64,000 nt of DNA from NCBI GenBank assembly GCA_001630475.1, contig KV419395.1, positions 748,753 through 812,752 on the forward strand, in the 5' to 3' direction. A program made the translations under genes and the position numbers. Under the pieces are notes generated by a model that saw only the letters and a program-made list of their open reading frames with translations, had not been told where the DNA came from and searched no databases. This DNA is from Sistotremastrum niveocremeum HHB9708 (taxonomy: Eukaryota; Basidiomycota; Agaricomycetes; Sistotremastrales; Sistotremastraceae). Below are positions 1 to 10,297 of this stretch, piece after piece (positions within the stretch are counted from its first letter, which is position 1; each line of letters opens with the position of its first letter).

Positions 1-1433
1 AGGTTAGACTCCACCGGAACTGACAGCAACGAACACGAACCTCAGGGTGAGTCCATGGTTCTGACAGTAGTCAATATAGCGCTGGAGATATGTGATATCC
101 TCCTCCGTGAACAAGTTTCCGCCATGCGTTGACCTCAGAACCCGAGTTGGCGGTGACGGCGATCGCATCAGCGGGGCCCGCGGAGTAACCAATCTAGATG
201 CAAGGGGCTCGACGGAAGGAGGAGTACTCTGAGGCTGAAAAGGTTCGAGGTAATTCGGAAAGTGAGCAAAAAAATACTGACTGGGTCTTCCACCCTTTTC
301 CGTTTGCGGCTCCTAGGAGCCTGCGATGGGACTTGACGAATTTCAGGGGGGCTGCTAAAATGGCCTTCGTTCTAACATAGATCAAGAGTCTGAAAAGGCG
401 GAAAAACGAGGGAACTCTTACGGAGTCATGGTAGAACGATACCGGGGGTGCCCATTGGTACTCGTATTCGGCCCCAGTATTACTTAGAGGATTTGCAGAT
501 GCATCCCAAGTTTGTTGGATAGGCTGATAATCTGAGTTCTGTACGCGCTGATTTGCATCCTCAAAGGTCGATGTCACCCCTGGAATCATCGAAGTCGCAT
601 TTGGCCAATATTGAATGCTTTCTGGGTGTGGAGACCGCTCCATTGGCGGCGGAGGGTAAGAATAGGCATCAGATCGGATTGCTGGAGGCACGGAATTCGA
701 GGGCGGAAACGAATGAGAATTCGAGACACTGCTTGTTGCGATCAAGTCTGACGGGCGGGACACTGGGACATGATTTGGTGTCTGGCCTGAGGCGGCGCCC
801 ACAGGAGGACCCTCTGCAGCGATAGAATGGTGATGCACGTCCGCCTCTGGAACGCTAACACTACCATGCGCGGCTTCCTCGAATTCACTAATTATTTTAA
901 GCAATGTCAAAGGCATGAGAGTTAAGCTTTACAGACCTCCTTTCGCCCATGACCTTACATCCCGCAAAGTTGTTCTGATAGGTTTGCAATTGCCCACGCT
1001 TGACACACTCTCGCACCCATAGGACGTCCAGGATGACCTTTCCCTTCTTTCCTGCGTACTGTAGATAGAGGCTTTTCCCATACTCCTTTCTAGGATCGAC
1101 TATCAGAGTAGTTAGAATCCAGTATCATGAAGAGCGAATTAATCGAACCTAAGAGATAGGTACTGGTTGTGTAGCTCTGCACGACAATGCCACCATACTT
1201 CTGTCAAGGTGTTACTATTTCGTTTTGACAAGATCATTGTAGCTGACTTGAATGAGGTGCACGAGTTCCTCGCGGTCGTCGACATCTTTAGCAATATAGA
1301 GCATAAGCGGCGAGCCCAGGATAGGGTCGATAAAGAGTTCAGTGACATTCTCGTTGTTCAACGCAGAAGCATCGTTGGATGGAACGGGCCCGGACCGTTG
1401 GACTGTGTTCGGTCTCGGGTGTGGAGGTGGCAT
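1..1433 (-). CDS. RAP1: RAP1-like BRCT plus Myb protein (partial, C-terminus off window)
   Basis: This is probably a telomere/chromatin protein of the Rap1 (TERF2IP) family. Three spliced segments (about 1433-1245, 1200-1150 and 1100-940) join in frame to give a BRCT domain within roughly the first 120 residues. It reads ELFIDPILGSPLMLYIAKDV, then the glycine-rich turn KYGGIVV, and the BRCT tryptophan in ILDVLWVRECVKRG. A long Ser/Pro-rich linker (about 900-200) follows. The last visible exon starts a Myb-type helix (LFTEEDITYLQRYIDY), the domain that Rap1 proteins carry after BRCT. The ATG at 1433 is preferred; the frame is open farther upstream only with a non-ATG start. The Rap1 C-terminal (RCT) domain would lie outside the window, so the family call rests on BRCT plus the start of Myb. 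It shares a 92-bp divergent promoter region with THI6. Another BRCT-Myb nuclear factor is the main alternative. Confidence 0.65.
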
Positions 1434-1525
1434 TGGGTCGCGCTGGGTCGAAGCGCGGATCCGACAACCCAGCTTGGCGGTTTGTTTGTCTTCCTGCAGA
1501 ATTCCACTATTCCCCGCTATTAACA
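1434..1525. promoter_or_regulatory. Short divergent promoter, RAP1-like / THI6
   Basis: Only 92 bp separate the inferred ATG of the RAP1-like gene on the minus strand from the THI6 ATG on the plus strand. The stretch must hold both leaders and both core promoters unless transcription starts inside the neighbouring gene. I saw no clear TATA box or recognised operator. Confidence 0.5.
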
Positions 1526-3641
1526 ATGTCCTCCCCTAGCCCGGACTACACTCTATATCTGGTCACTGGCAGGGAACTACTCCCACCAGGAAAGGCAAGT
1601 GCCCAGACCCAAACTGGATTGTTTTTGCTTTATTTTTTTTTCAGGATTACTATGAGTCTCTAAATGAGGTAACGTCATTTCGACTGATTCTGATGGTAAC
1701 GATAAACGATCTCCACAAGTAGTCCCTCGAGGGAGGTGTCACTATCGTGCAGATACGAGAGAAGAATACTGATACTCGAGAGGTTTGTCGCTGGGCTCAA
1801 TGATCTACTAAACCAGGGCCATAATGCACTTTACAGTTTCTGGAGATCGCTAAGCGGAGCAAAGAAATTTGCCATCGATATGGCGTCCCCTTGCTGATCA
1901 ATGATCGGATCGATATTGCTTTAGCAATGAATGCAGATGGCATCCATATCGGCCAGAGTGATATGCCAATCGAGATCGCACGCAAACTCCTCCCTGCTGG
2001 GAGTATCATCGGTGTTTCTGTGAACACTCCTGCGGAAGCGGAAGAGGTCGTTAAAGGAGGATTAGCAGACTATGTCGGCATCGGGGCTCTCTGGGCCACC
2101 AACAGTAAGAAACTCACAAGTCCCGTCCTTGGTATTCGCGGTGTCGGGCCCATCCTCCAGACGTTAGAAAAAACGAGCATCAAAGCTGTTGCAATAGGTA
2201 CCTTTTTATTTGTGCCCACTCTATCTCGTCATAACATGCTGACGAATAATAGGTGGAATCAAGTCGTCAAACTTGCTGAGAAGCCTTCATGGAGCTGTGT
2301 CGCCTAATGGCAGAGCTCTCGATGGCATTGCGGTAGTCAGCGAGATCGTATCATCACACCAACCCTCCGTGGTGGCACAGCGACTTTGTCAGATTATCAG
2401 GGCATTCAAAGACCGGCCATTCAGTCTTTTCTCACGAATATACGCAGAGCCCCCGACCGCCCAAGTACTGGTTGACAGTGCAGCTCACCTGCTATGTTCT
2501 GTCAAGGAGTACCGCCCTCTCGTTCATCAGGTTATTACCTATGCCTCTGCTACCAGATACTGTATTAAAAGAAACAAAGATTACCAACAACGTCACTATC
2601 AATCAGCTGGCTAACGCAACTCTCGCGTTGGGGGCCAGTCCAATCATGGCGACATCACCCCATGAAATGGAGGATCTGGCTAAGATCCCTGGAGCGTTGT
2701 TGATAAATTTCGGCACCATTTCCGATAAAGAAGGCATGTTGGCAGCTGGGCACTATGCGAATCTGGAACGCAAGCCAAGTTCGTCCCTTGATCCAGATCA
2801 TTTTCGTCAGCCAACCAATTTCGTCAGTTGTGTTTGATCCCGTTGGGATTGGAGCGACGGCATATCGTAGAACCACAGCGAATGGTTAATCAATCTGCCC
2901 CTTCTTTGGGCGTAGAGTGAACTAACTCCCCTCCTTCAGAGCTGCTCAACACCTGGCAAGCTGCGGTGATCAAAGGAAACGCTGGAGAAATAGCAAGTTT
3001 GATTGGCTCAAATGAGGTACTGGGGCTTTGAATTCAAGACTGCCTTAACATGCGTACTGACCCAGACGTTGAAGGTGAAATCGCACGGCGTAGATAGCCT
3101 GGGCTCCGGCTTTTCCTCGCCCAAGGAAATACTGTGTGCCCTAGCTAAGCGAGAGCGTAAGCCCCAACGAATATTCTATCTTGCTCTCTATAGCTCAAAA
3201 TTCAGGTTGTATCATCGTCATGACGGGCGAAACAGACTACGTCAGCGACGGAAATCTGACGGTCAAGTTATCAAACGGATCAGCCTTCTTGGGAGATATC
3301 ACCGGCAGTGGATGTCTAGCTGGATCCACAGTAGCTACATTTTGCGGTGCCGAGAACAAACGTTCAAAGAGGTCTGAACCTTCTAGCGGCGAAGTCGAAG
3401 GGATACTGGCTGCTGGTGACATGTTTGTCGGTGCCATTGCAGGGTAAGCTCTATCCTTTTGTTGCCAGATCAAGCGTTACATCATCTCCCTAGCGTACTG
3501 ACCTTGACCATCGCTTCCGAGTTGGCAGCCCAACGGCCTGAGGTCCACGGGACTGGTACCTTTTTGAGTGCTCTAATCGACGAGTTGTACAACCTCACTC
3601 CGGAAAAAATCATTCAACGCGCCAAGTTGGAAGTGGTATAG
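1526..3641 (+). CDS. THI6: THI6-type bifunctional thiamine-phosphate synthase / hydroxyethylthiazole kinase
   Basis: This cytosolic enzyme of thiamine synthesis joins HMP-PP with thiazole phosphate (N-terminal half) and phosphorylates hydroxyethylthiazole (C-terminal half). The first half shows YLVTGRELLPPGK, GGVTIVQIREKNTDTRE, LINDRIDIALAMNADGIHIG (the diphosphate-binding region) and DYVGIGALW. The second half is ThiM-like: NATLALGASPIMATSPHEM, IVFDPVGIGATAYRR, AAVIKGNAGEIASLIG and DITGSGCLAGS, which includes the kinase GxGC motif. All exons join without a break across about eight introns, so the gene looks intact. Intron 1 (1595-1644) uses a GC donor; reading through it shifts the frame, while removing it restores the family sequence. 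The start is the first ATG, just before the conserved YLVTG strand. No TPP riboswitch core was seen in its introns or leader. Confidence 0.95.
1595..1644 (+). other. THI6: GC-AG intron in THI6
   Basis: The donor reads AAAG|GCAAGT, a full U1-type consensus except C at position 2. A long T-rich tract ending in TTTCAG forms the acceptor. Removing these 50 bp joins LLPPGK to DYYESLNE in the frame needed by the rest of thiamine-phosphate synthase; keeping them shifts the frame. Confidence 0.85.
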
Positions 3642-3664
3642 TAACAATCTCGACGATTCACTAG

Positions 3665-5138
3665 CTACTCGAATAGTTTTGTGAAAGGCATTTCAGCGGT
3701 AGGTTGTAACCAATTTTTCTCATCGTAGACTGCGTCTGGGGGCGACTCTATCATGTGGAAAGTATATGCGAACCGCGTTCGTGTACTAGTGTTGCGGCCG
3801 GATTTGTGCAGTACGCTTCCATGAATCAAAACAAGGTCCCCTGTTAACAATGAGGCCGCACACTGATCGATCTTTGGAGAGAACCTACCAGGTGAGCAAG
3901 GGACTAACTCGTAAGGCGGTATGGTTTCCTCTGCGTTTCCCGAAACACCTTCCGAAGGAGTAAGAGCCTCGAAACCAGTGCCTCCTGCAGGGAGTCTAAC
4001 AAAGCGCTTCGTTATGTTGCAGTTGAGGTGAGATCCTGGGGAGAAGGAAAGTGCTCCATTCTCCTTCGTACATTCCTCAAGAGGTATCCAGAAGCCGAGG
4101 GCAGAAGGCGGGTCCGTATACTGAAATATTTCCGGTCTTGCCACTTCCTGAATAAATTTCGAAGCTCACGTACCAGAAAGGTCCTTTACAGATTATGAGT
4201 TTTACAACGCCCCATTTGTCTAAAGAGGTACTACTGACGAGTCATTGTGTTCAGGAACTTGTCACTGTTTTTGAGACATGATGCTGAATTTTGAGAAGAG
4301 ATAGACTAACCTTCTCCGCCGATACTCTGCTGCTTGCAGATGACCATGCTCTGAAGAACACTATTTGATCATATTAGCAGTCAAGCCTGCGCTGCTAATC
4401 AATTATCAACCTTGGGTTATGATGGAACTTCAAATCTTTGCATAGAGACTTGATTCGGTCGTTTTGCATAGTAGCCGCGTTGAACGCAGGATCAAGCACA
4501 TGCAGTGCTATGGTGATGGAATTTGGCGATAGACCAAGAAGAACGAAATTCAACCCATACCATGGCCAATTTTATTAACTGATTTTTCCTGTCAATTTGA
4601 TGGTGAATCAGTATATTAATCGAGGCAGGGTTGGAACAAACCTTGGGTAAAATCAGATTACCACGACTGTCCACGGCGTCTTCCTCCAAAAAGAATCTAA
4701 TCTTGTCCCCAGAATTTAAAAAATACTCATCGCCAACGTGCTTGGAATTTTCTCTTGTCCCAGTACTGAATTTGGTCTGCCGCGATTGCAAAATATAGTC
4801 ATTTCTTGCATGAAGCTTGTCACGTCGACATAGATTATTCACCAACGGATGGTTTCGTATGTCAAAATCATGCAGAAGTTGTCTGCTTCGGTTGAGCAGA
4901 GTTGTCGTTTCTTCTCGATTGAAGAAACCTGGTATACATAGGAATCTAATCCGTCAAGCATGCTCAGAACTTCAAGTGTCGCGACTGGAGAAGCAGATGA
5001 AGTTTAACCCATTTTTGTGAAACTAATAGGCATAACGCATTGAATGAGATATATGTGATATATATCTGAGAGACCCACTTGATCAATCTGGCGTTGACTC
5101 AAGAGCTCCAAGGATTGTGAGGCTTGTTGTGATGCCAT
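3665..5138 (-). CDS. PHYHD1-like phytanoyl-CoA dioxygenase family protein, HxD site disrupted
   Basis: This belongs to the Fe(II)/2-oxoglutarate oxygenase family near animal PHYHD1. It starts MASQQASQSLELLSQRQIDQ at 5138. Later exons give GFFNREETTTLLNRSRQLL, DEYFLNSGDKIRFFLEEDAV, ICKQQSIGGE, TDPPSALGFWIPLEE, NGALSFSPGSHL and GDLVLIHGSVLHKSGR (the distal iron His), then NWLQPTAEMPF near the end. Family members read GGE-VVPHQD-xTFLYT. Here GGE and VVP (about 4240) and TFL|YTDPP (about 4190) are present, but the roughly 50 bp between VVP and TFL give no HxD in any frame and contain stops. Either the allele is inactive or an unusual splice was missed. Order and strand fit a single gene tail-to-tail with THI6 (24-bp gap). 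Confidence 0.7.
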
Positions 5139-5542
5139 GTCGCTTGAGAGTGTTATCTCATTGTGTTATCTAATCTGTATCTTTGTTTGTACACGCCGTC
5201 GTGTTGTTTGGGCACCTGTTATTTTAGCCTATTTGTTTTTCTTTACTAATTGCCAAAAACGGCAATTCACGTGATCAGCTAACTGGCTTTCTCACGAGCC
5301 TCATGTTGTTCGCCAGGCGCACAGTTGATCTTGTGTGTATACCTTGAAGTCAAGCCCTATCTCTTCATTCTTGCCCTTCCCTCTGTCCACGTTGTTCTAT
5401 AGTACATTATCTTATCCCGCCCGCAAGTCTGCTGCTTCTGATGCAGTCCACTTTTTCTCCCGTTCTTCAACCAATCATACTACGAACATCTACGCCTCGT
5501 ATGTTCCTATTGAATGCATTCCATTAGAAAATGAAGGCTGAA
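5139..5542. other. Intergenic, divergent promoter region
   Basis: About 400 bp lie between the PHYHD1-like start and the first exon of the large disordered protein. The stretch is T-rich with short in-frame stops everywhere. It holds a near-palindrome AAAAACGGCAATTCACGTG at about 5254-5272 but nothing I can assign to a known factor. Confidence 0.4.
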
Positions 5543-8500
5543 TTTTGGATACGATAGCGGCTTCGGAGAAAGGTGAGCTACCTCCTCAACAAGTATCTCG
5601 TTCACGCTAATCCGCGGTCGACAGTTGGTGTTTGGGTCCAAAGCCTAAGTCAACACACCCTTGAAAACCCGCCGGCAGCCGAAAGCAACGGCATTGAACT
5701 GCCTAGTCTTGATCCTGACCTCTGGGTTCCTCCTAGGAGTGAGAGGGTTCCCAGTATCGTCTCCCAGTCAAGAAGTAGATCACCGGCGAGAAGCAACCAC
5801 ACCGCTCGTCTGAACGAAGAACTCAACGAAGGTTCGGGATCCATTCCGGATTATGGAGTCGACCCGAATATCGATGCGCGTTCCGTTCGTTCGAATGTTC
5901 AAGAACAGCCGAGGTCTGAGGCTGCATTTTCGCATCGCACCCGAAGCAGGGTATGTGGCAGCCGTTTTCATCGTTACATACTTACACTGTCTATTCAAGC
6001 ACGAAGCTGAACAAGATCAGCAGCCGGACCCTCGTCATATATCTGTAGATTCTATGGGGTCTTTCGGAAATCTATTACCCCCACGCGAGAGCACATTTGG
6101 TCCCATGGTCCGCAAAGTACGTGGTCTCTGTCTTATCTCGAATTGATCTCACCGCACTTACAGCCCGGCGAGACTCCGGCTTTTGCACAAGCAATTCCAC
6201 TACCTGGAGGATCAGTGTACAGCGCTGCCACACCCTCAATTGTTGATATACAGATTGAAGGAGCATCCGATCCACCTTCACAGCATGGGTCCATAGCTCA
6301 ATCCCACGTTTCCAGAGCACCATCGCACGTCTCACGAGCACCATCACATGTGTCGAGAGCGCCATCTCATGTATCGAAAGCCCCAACACATGTATCTCGA
6401 GCACCATCGCAAGCATCAAGAGCACCAACTCATGTGTCTAGGGCGCCATCCCATGTATCTCACAAACCACCCTCTGAAGCTGGTACAGAACGTGGTGCGC
6501 CGTCTCAACATGGCCAGCTCAGCCAGGTCGGCATTGTTGCTCCTCCTTTGTCTAACTCAGCTTTTACTTACTTGAATGTCTCAGAACCTTGATCGTCATT
6601 CACGGAATGGTAGTGTTGCAGGATCCTATCGAGCACTGGATGATCAAAGAGCACTTTCACCCGAACGTGTATTACTGTCACCGCGGTCAGCAGCTGAGTC
6701 GGCCCATTCGCGTGCACCAACAAATCGGTCACGGGCTGCACCGTCCGTCGCAGGACACTCTGCCGCTGGCATCCCCCTACCGTCTTTCGGAGGCACCCAA
6801 TATGATGCATTTTCTCCTAGATCAACGCACCAGCCCATGACTTTCGATGCTAGATCGGCAGCTTCAGTGCACAACCCTGTAGCTGATAGTGGCTCCTCGA
6901 CCTCCTCTCGTACGGATACCGATGCCCACCATCATCCACCAGGCTCACAGTTTGGGAAAGCTCCGTCAGTCGCAGGTAATAGAAATGGCTCTGTATATGG
7001 CACAGATATTCACGCTCGCGAACTGTTGGGCGAGCAACGGTCACAGAAGGCTCCTTCTATGTTTGGAGGCTCTCAGGCGCCCTCTTTCGCGGGCCAGGGT
7101 CCGGGAGGTGATCGAGCACCATCCATTGCCGAACAACAGTCACGCCATGGCACGCAAGTACATTCTCGTGCTCCATCTGTCGCTCGAAACGGCTCTACAT
7201 ACGGCAATGATTATCTGCATGAAGGAAGACAGCCCGAACAGTCTATGCATGGGGGGTCCCAATTTGGCCGTTCGCAAGCTGGTGGACAACATCCGGGCTC
7301 AAACTATGCTGGATCCGCTTACGGGGAAAGACCACAAGACAGAGCTGCTGGACAGCATTCTGCTTATGGCGGTTCACGTTATGCGCCGTCTCACGCTTCC
7401 GATGCCAGGTTATCCAACGTTCCCGATCGCTCAGGCAATGACGTCCCTCTTCATCCATTGACCGCTCATGCTCGTTCTGTCGCGTCGAACCAGGGAGCGA
7501 CGTCACCTCCGTACAATCCGACCCCCGATCAAATATTGCACGCTGCCGTTCGAGGAAATGCTGTATCACCCAATCCCTCGCAGGGGTATCAGCACTCTGT
7601 TCAGTCTCAACCTTGGGGACAACCTAACCCTCACGCAGGGATTTCAGAAAACTCTCGTGGTTATTCTCCCGACATGCTAGATGAATACGAGCAACGTTTG
7701 GTGGATGAAGTTTTGATACGTACTCCTCGTACATCCTACACAATTGCACCTTCTGCTCTGGCTGCTGAAGTCCAGAATTCGCATTTCCACGATGGCGAAC
7801 TTTGCCTCTTGCTCCACGCTGCAGATGATCCAAATTCGCACGATGTGGTCCGAAGGGCTATGAGGAAAGCTATCAAGTCTCGACTCAAGAAACTCGGACT
7901 CAAACATGACAATGAGGTTCGGTTTTATGTACATATAAAAGATTATATCAACATTTACTCACTCATATTTACTAAACTTCTAGGCCGTCAATAGCTATCG
8001 TCTGAATCATACAACGATGCATCAACCGGCGCCGGCGCCAATTTCTGCGAGTCCTGCCCCTGTTGTAGTACACATGCAGCAACCTGATGACGTTCGTGAC
8101 ATTACTTCATCCACGTATTGTATTGAACCTTTATCCTAGGTCCCACCTGCTTGGGCGCGAGATATGTTTGGAATGCTCCAGTCCACGCAGGACCATCTCG
8201 AGCGCCTTGATTCGAAGTTGAGTTCTCGACCAGGTACAGCCGTTGAGGGCATTCGCTCGCGCAAGAGCTCCGTCCATGAGCTGCCTGTGACTGATCGCGA
8301 TACGGATTCCGAGATGCGGACGCCGAAAACAGTGACGGTCCAAATCAGGACTGCTGGCAATAATACGAATCGAGGAGATTCCGTTTATCGAGGCGGTGAT
8401 ACCGAAGGGGGGACGATACGCGCACCATCCACCAGAGGACCTACTATTCCTGGGTCGATTCACCACCATGATGGATCTCAGCACCACGATGACGATGAGG

Positions 8501-9808
8501 GAGATTCTCTCGAGTATGCAGACAGTCATGCTCACCGTCGAGCTTCTCAATATACTCCTCCCAATCAAGACTTTGAAGATCGTTCCCATGCGGGTCGTGG
8601 CGAGGCCATTAGCGGGCGTGATGATTCTCCTGGGCAACAATATCTTGCAGAGGAGCTGTACAAACTACGCATCAAACCCACCAAGTCTGAACGCTCTCAT
8701 AATACATGGGAGATAACGCGAGAGGAAGGCGAGCTGGCTGACACCGAACGAGTGGCCGAAACAGAGTCGGAAATGATTCCTGAGATACCGGACACCGAAC
8801 TCCAGCACTCCGTCTATGAAGACCAGCTGCAGCCCAGGACTTCGTCGCCTGCTCAGGCGGCATTACCCGTCACAGCTCGATCCCAGACTGGACACGGCTC
8901 TGTGGATCATGCTTGGGAGACAAACGAATGGAGCCCCGAGTCCGAGAGTCCCCCTCCATGGCAGCGTATTCATCAGCGGCTGCTCAATTGGGCAATCGTG
9001 TGGCCTATGTCAGAGCTGGATCAAGCTCTGAATAGCACGCTTCGCGGTCATCAAGTCAACGAGGTCGCTCTGAGCATATGGGCCACGCAGACTTACAAAC
9101 GCTATGTCCGCAGCAAAATGATGGATCACCCTCGTCAGACGGTGGACCGACTGTTTGTCCCACCGAACATGGCGGACGCGATCAACAACGCTGTCTTCAA
9201 TGGAAGACACGGTGACGCTTGTGGCATGCTTCGGGACTTGTGGACTCCTTTTGGTCTTCAGGGCATGCCTCGATTGTTAGTCGTGCTCGCTCGTCATAGG
9301 AAAGAAGAAAACCACTGGGTTGTGCATCGGTGAGCTGTCATATCCCTCCAGATCGTCCCATGCTTAACGATGGCTATCAGATTTTCTCTCCCTGATGGCG
9401 GCTTGACCACATTCGACAGTTTCCCAGAAAGAGCCCTCCCAGACGGCAGGGTATGACTTTCGCATCTTCATTCAAAACTTTTGACTAATGAATATGTCTC
9501 AGCCGCTTGGGTGGTGGTTTGCTATCCGGATTGCGTGGCCACATGCCATGTACCCAAGCCCGGATCATCTGGTACAGAAAATCGTTAGGCTCCATCGACC
9601 ATTGCAGCTCGTGATCGATAACTCTGTTGCCTCGGCCGGTGTTTGGCGCAATGCGTTAATGGGTTCTCGAGCTGAACGAAGCGTTGACTTAGAACGCTTG
9701 AGAGACCTCATCAACAACGAGGTCAAGAATCTCAGACAAAGGAAGGAAATGGGTAAATTATCTATAACTGCACCCCGTCCCAACTGGGAGGAGATTGCGG
9801 CTTCATAG
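5543..9808 (+). CDS. Large disordered repeat protein with Ulp1-like C-terminal domain
   Basis: One long protein of roughly 1,250-1,300 residues can be followed through at least seven exons with ordinary GT-AG introns (for example 5573-5624, 7920-7983, 8093-8140). The N-terminal two thirds is Ser/Pro/His/Gln-rich and disordered, with eight heptads of the type SHVSRAP at 6302-6469 and more scattered RAPS and KAPSVAG motifs. A compact block near 7670-7910 (DEYEQRLVDEVLIRTPRTSY ... RRAMRKAIKSRLKKLG) looks folded. The last 290 residues resemble a C48/Ulp1 peptidase: VNEVALSIWATQTYKRYV, ARHRKEENHWVVHRF and GGLTTFDSFPE match the helix, His and Asp positions. Where Ulp1 has DCGIY, this has SAGVW, so the nucleophile seems lost. 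The 5' end is unresolved: the exon before 5573 lacks an in-frame ATG. No function is claimed. Confidence 0.6.
6302..6469 (+). repeat. 21-bp coding tandem repeat (heptad SHVSRAP), 8 units
   Basis: Eight consecutive 7-residue units follow the consensus [ST]HVSRAP (variants SQASRAP and a last SHVSHKP). They form a diverged 21-bp minisatellite inside the reading frame. Synonymous differences between units suggest it is maintained as protein rather than as a very recent DNA expansion. Confidence 0.9.
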
Positions 9809-10297
9809 GGATCGCGATTTGAAGTGACAAGCTGTCTGGAAGTCAACGGCCATCTTTTCACCATCTTATTAAATCTGAAACCAAGTACTACGATTAAGGG
9901 TGTGGCACATACCATCGTCATTTTAGAAGGAATAACAAGGGTTCGTTGTCCATGACTTACGACTCATTCACGTGGATGCCAGTGGATAGCGGAGATGGAA
10001 CATATCTGTAACGTGTCAAATATTGGTTTAGTATTGTAGGACTACAATAGTACTAGTAATGGACTTGTGATTGTTAGCCAATGTATCTGAATATATATAT
10101 GAGCTTAGACTGTGCTGTAATGCGTGAGATAACTACTTCAGACCACGGGATCCGGATAGAAGTAGTTCGACATGCAGAGCGGTCACCGGCATCCGATTAA
10201 GATTCATGTTGGCTCTTAAATAGATTACATCGCTTGTACATAAGTGCATGTAGAGCACAGAGATTATCCTTGCTACATTTACCTCAGGCTCAGGCGT
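9809..10297. other. Intergenic, convergent 3' regions
   Basis: This roughly 490-bp stretch lies between two convergent genes. It is AT-rich near 10020-10110, consistent with 3' ends and polyadenylation signals on both strands. No open frame of note and no repeat were seen. Confidence 0.5.

Noticed and set aside
1215-1526. Start of the RAP1-like gene at 1526
   Set aside because: That frame begins with TTG, not ATG, and would overlap the THI6 start. The first in-frame ATG is at 1433.
1645-1800. TPP riboswitch in the early THI6 introns
   Set aside because: Thiamine genes of fungi sometimes carry one, but I found none of the conserved core (CTGAGA with the matching pyrophosphate-sensor loop).
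4144-4197. Frameshift between TFL and YTDPP in the PHYHD1-like gene
   Set aside because: A standard 54-bp GTACGT...TTTCAG intron explains it. Only the HxD stretch upstream stays unexplained.
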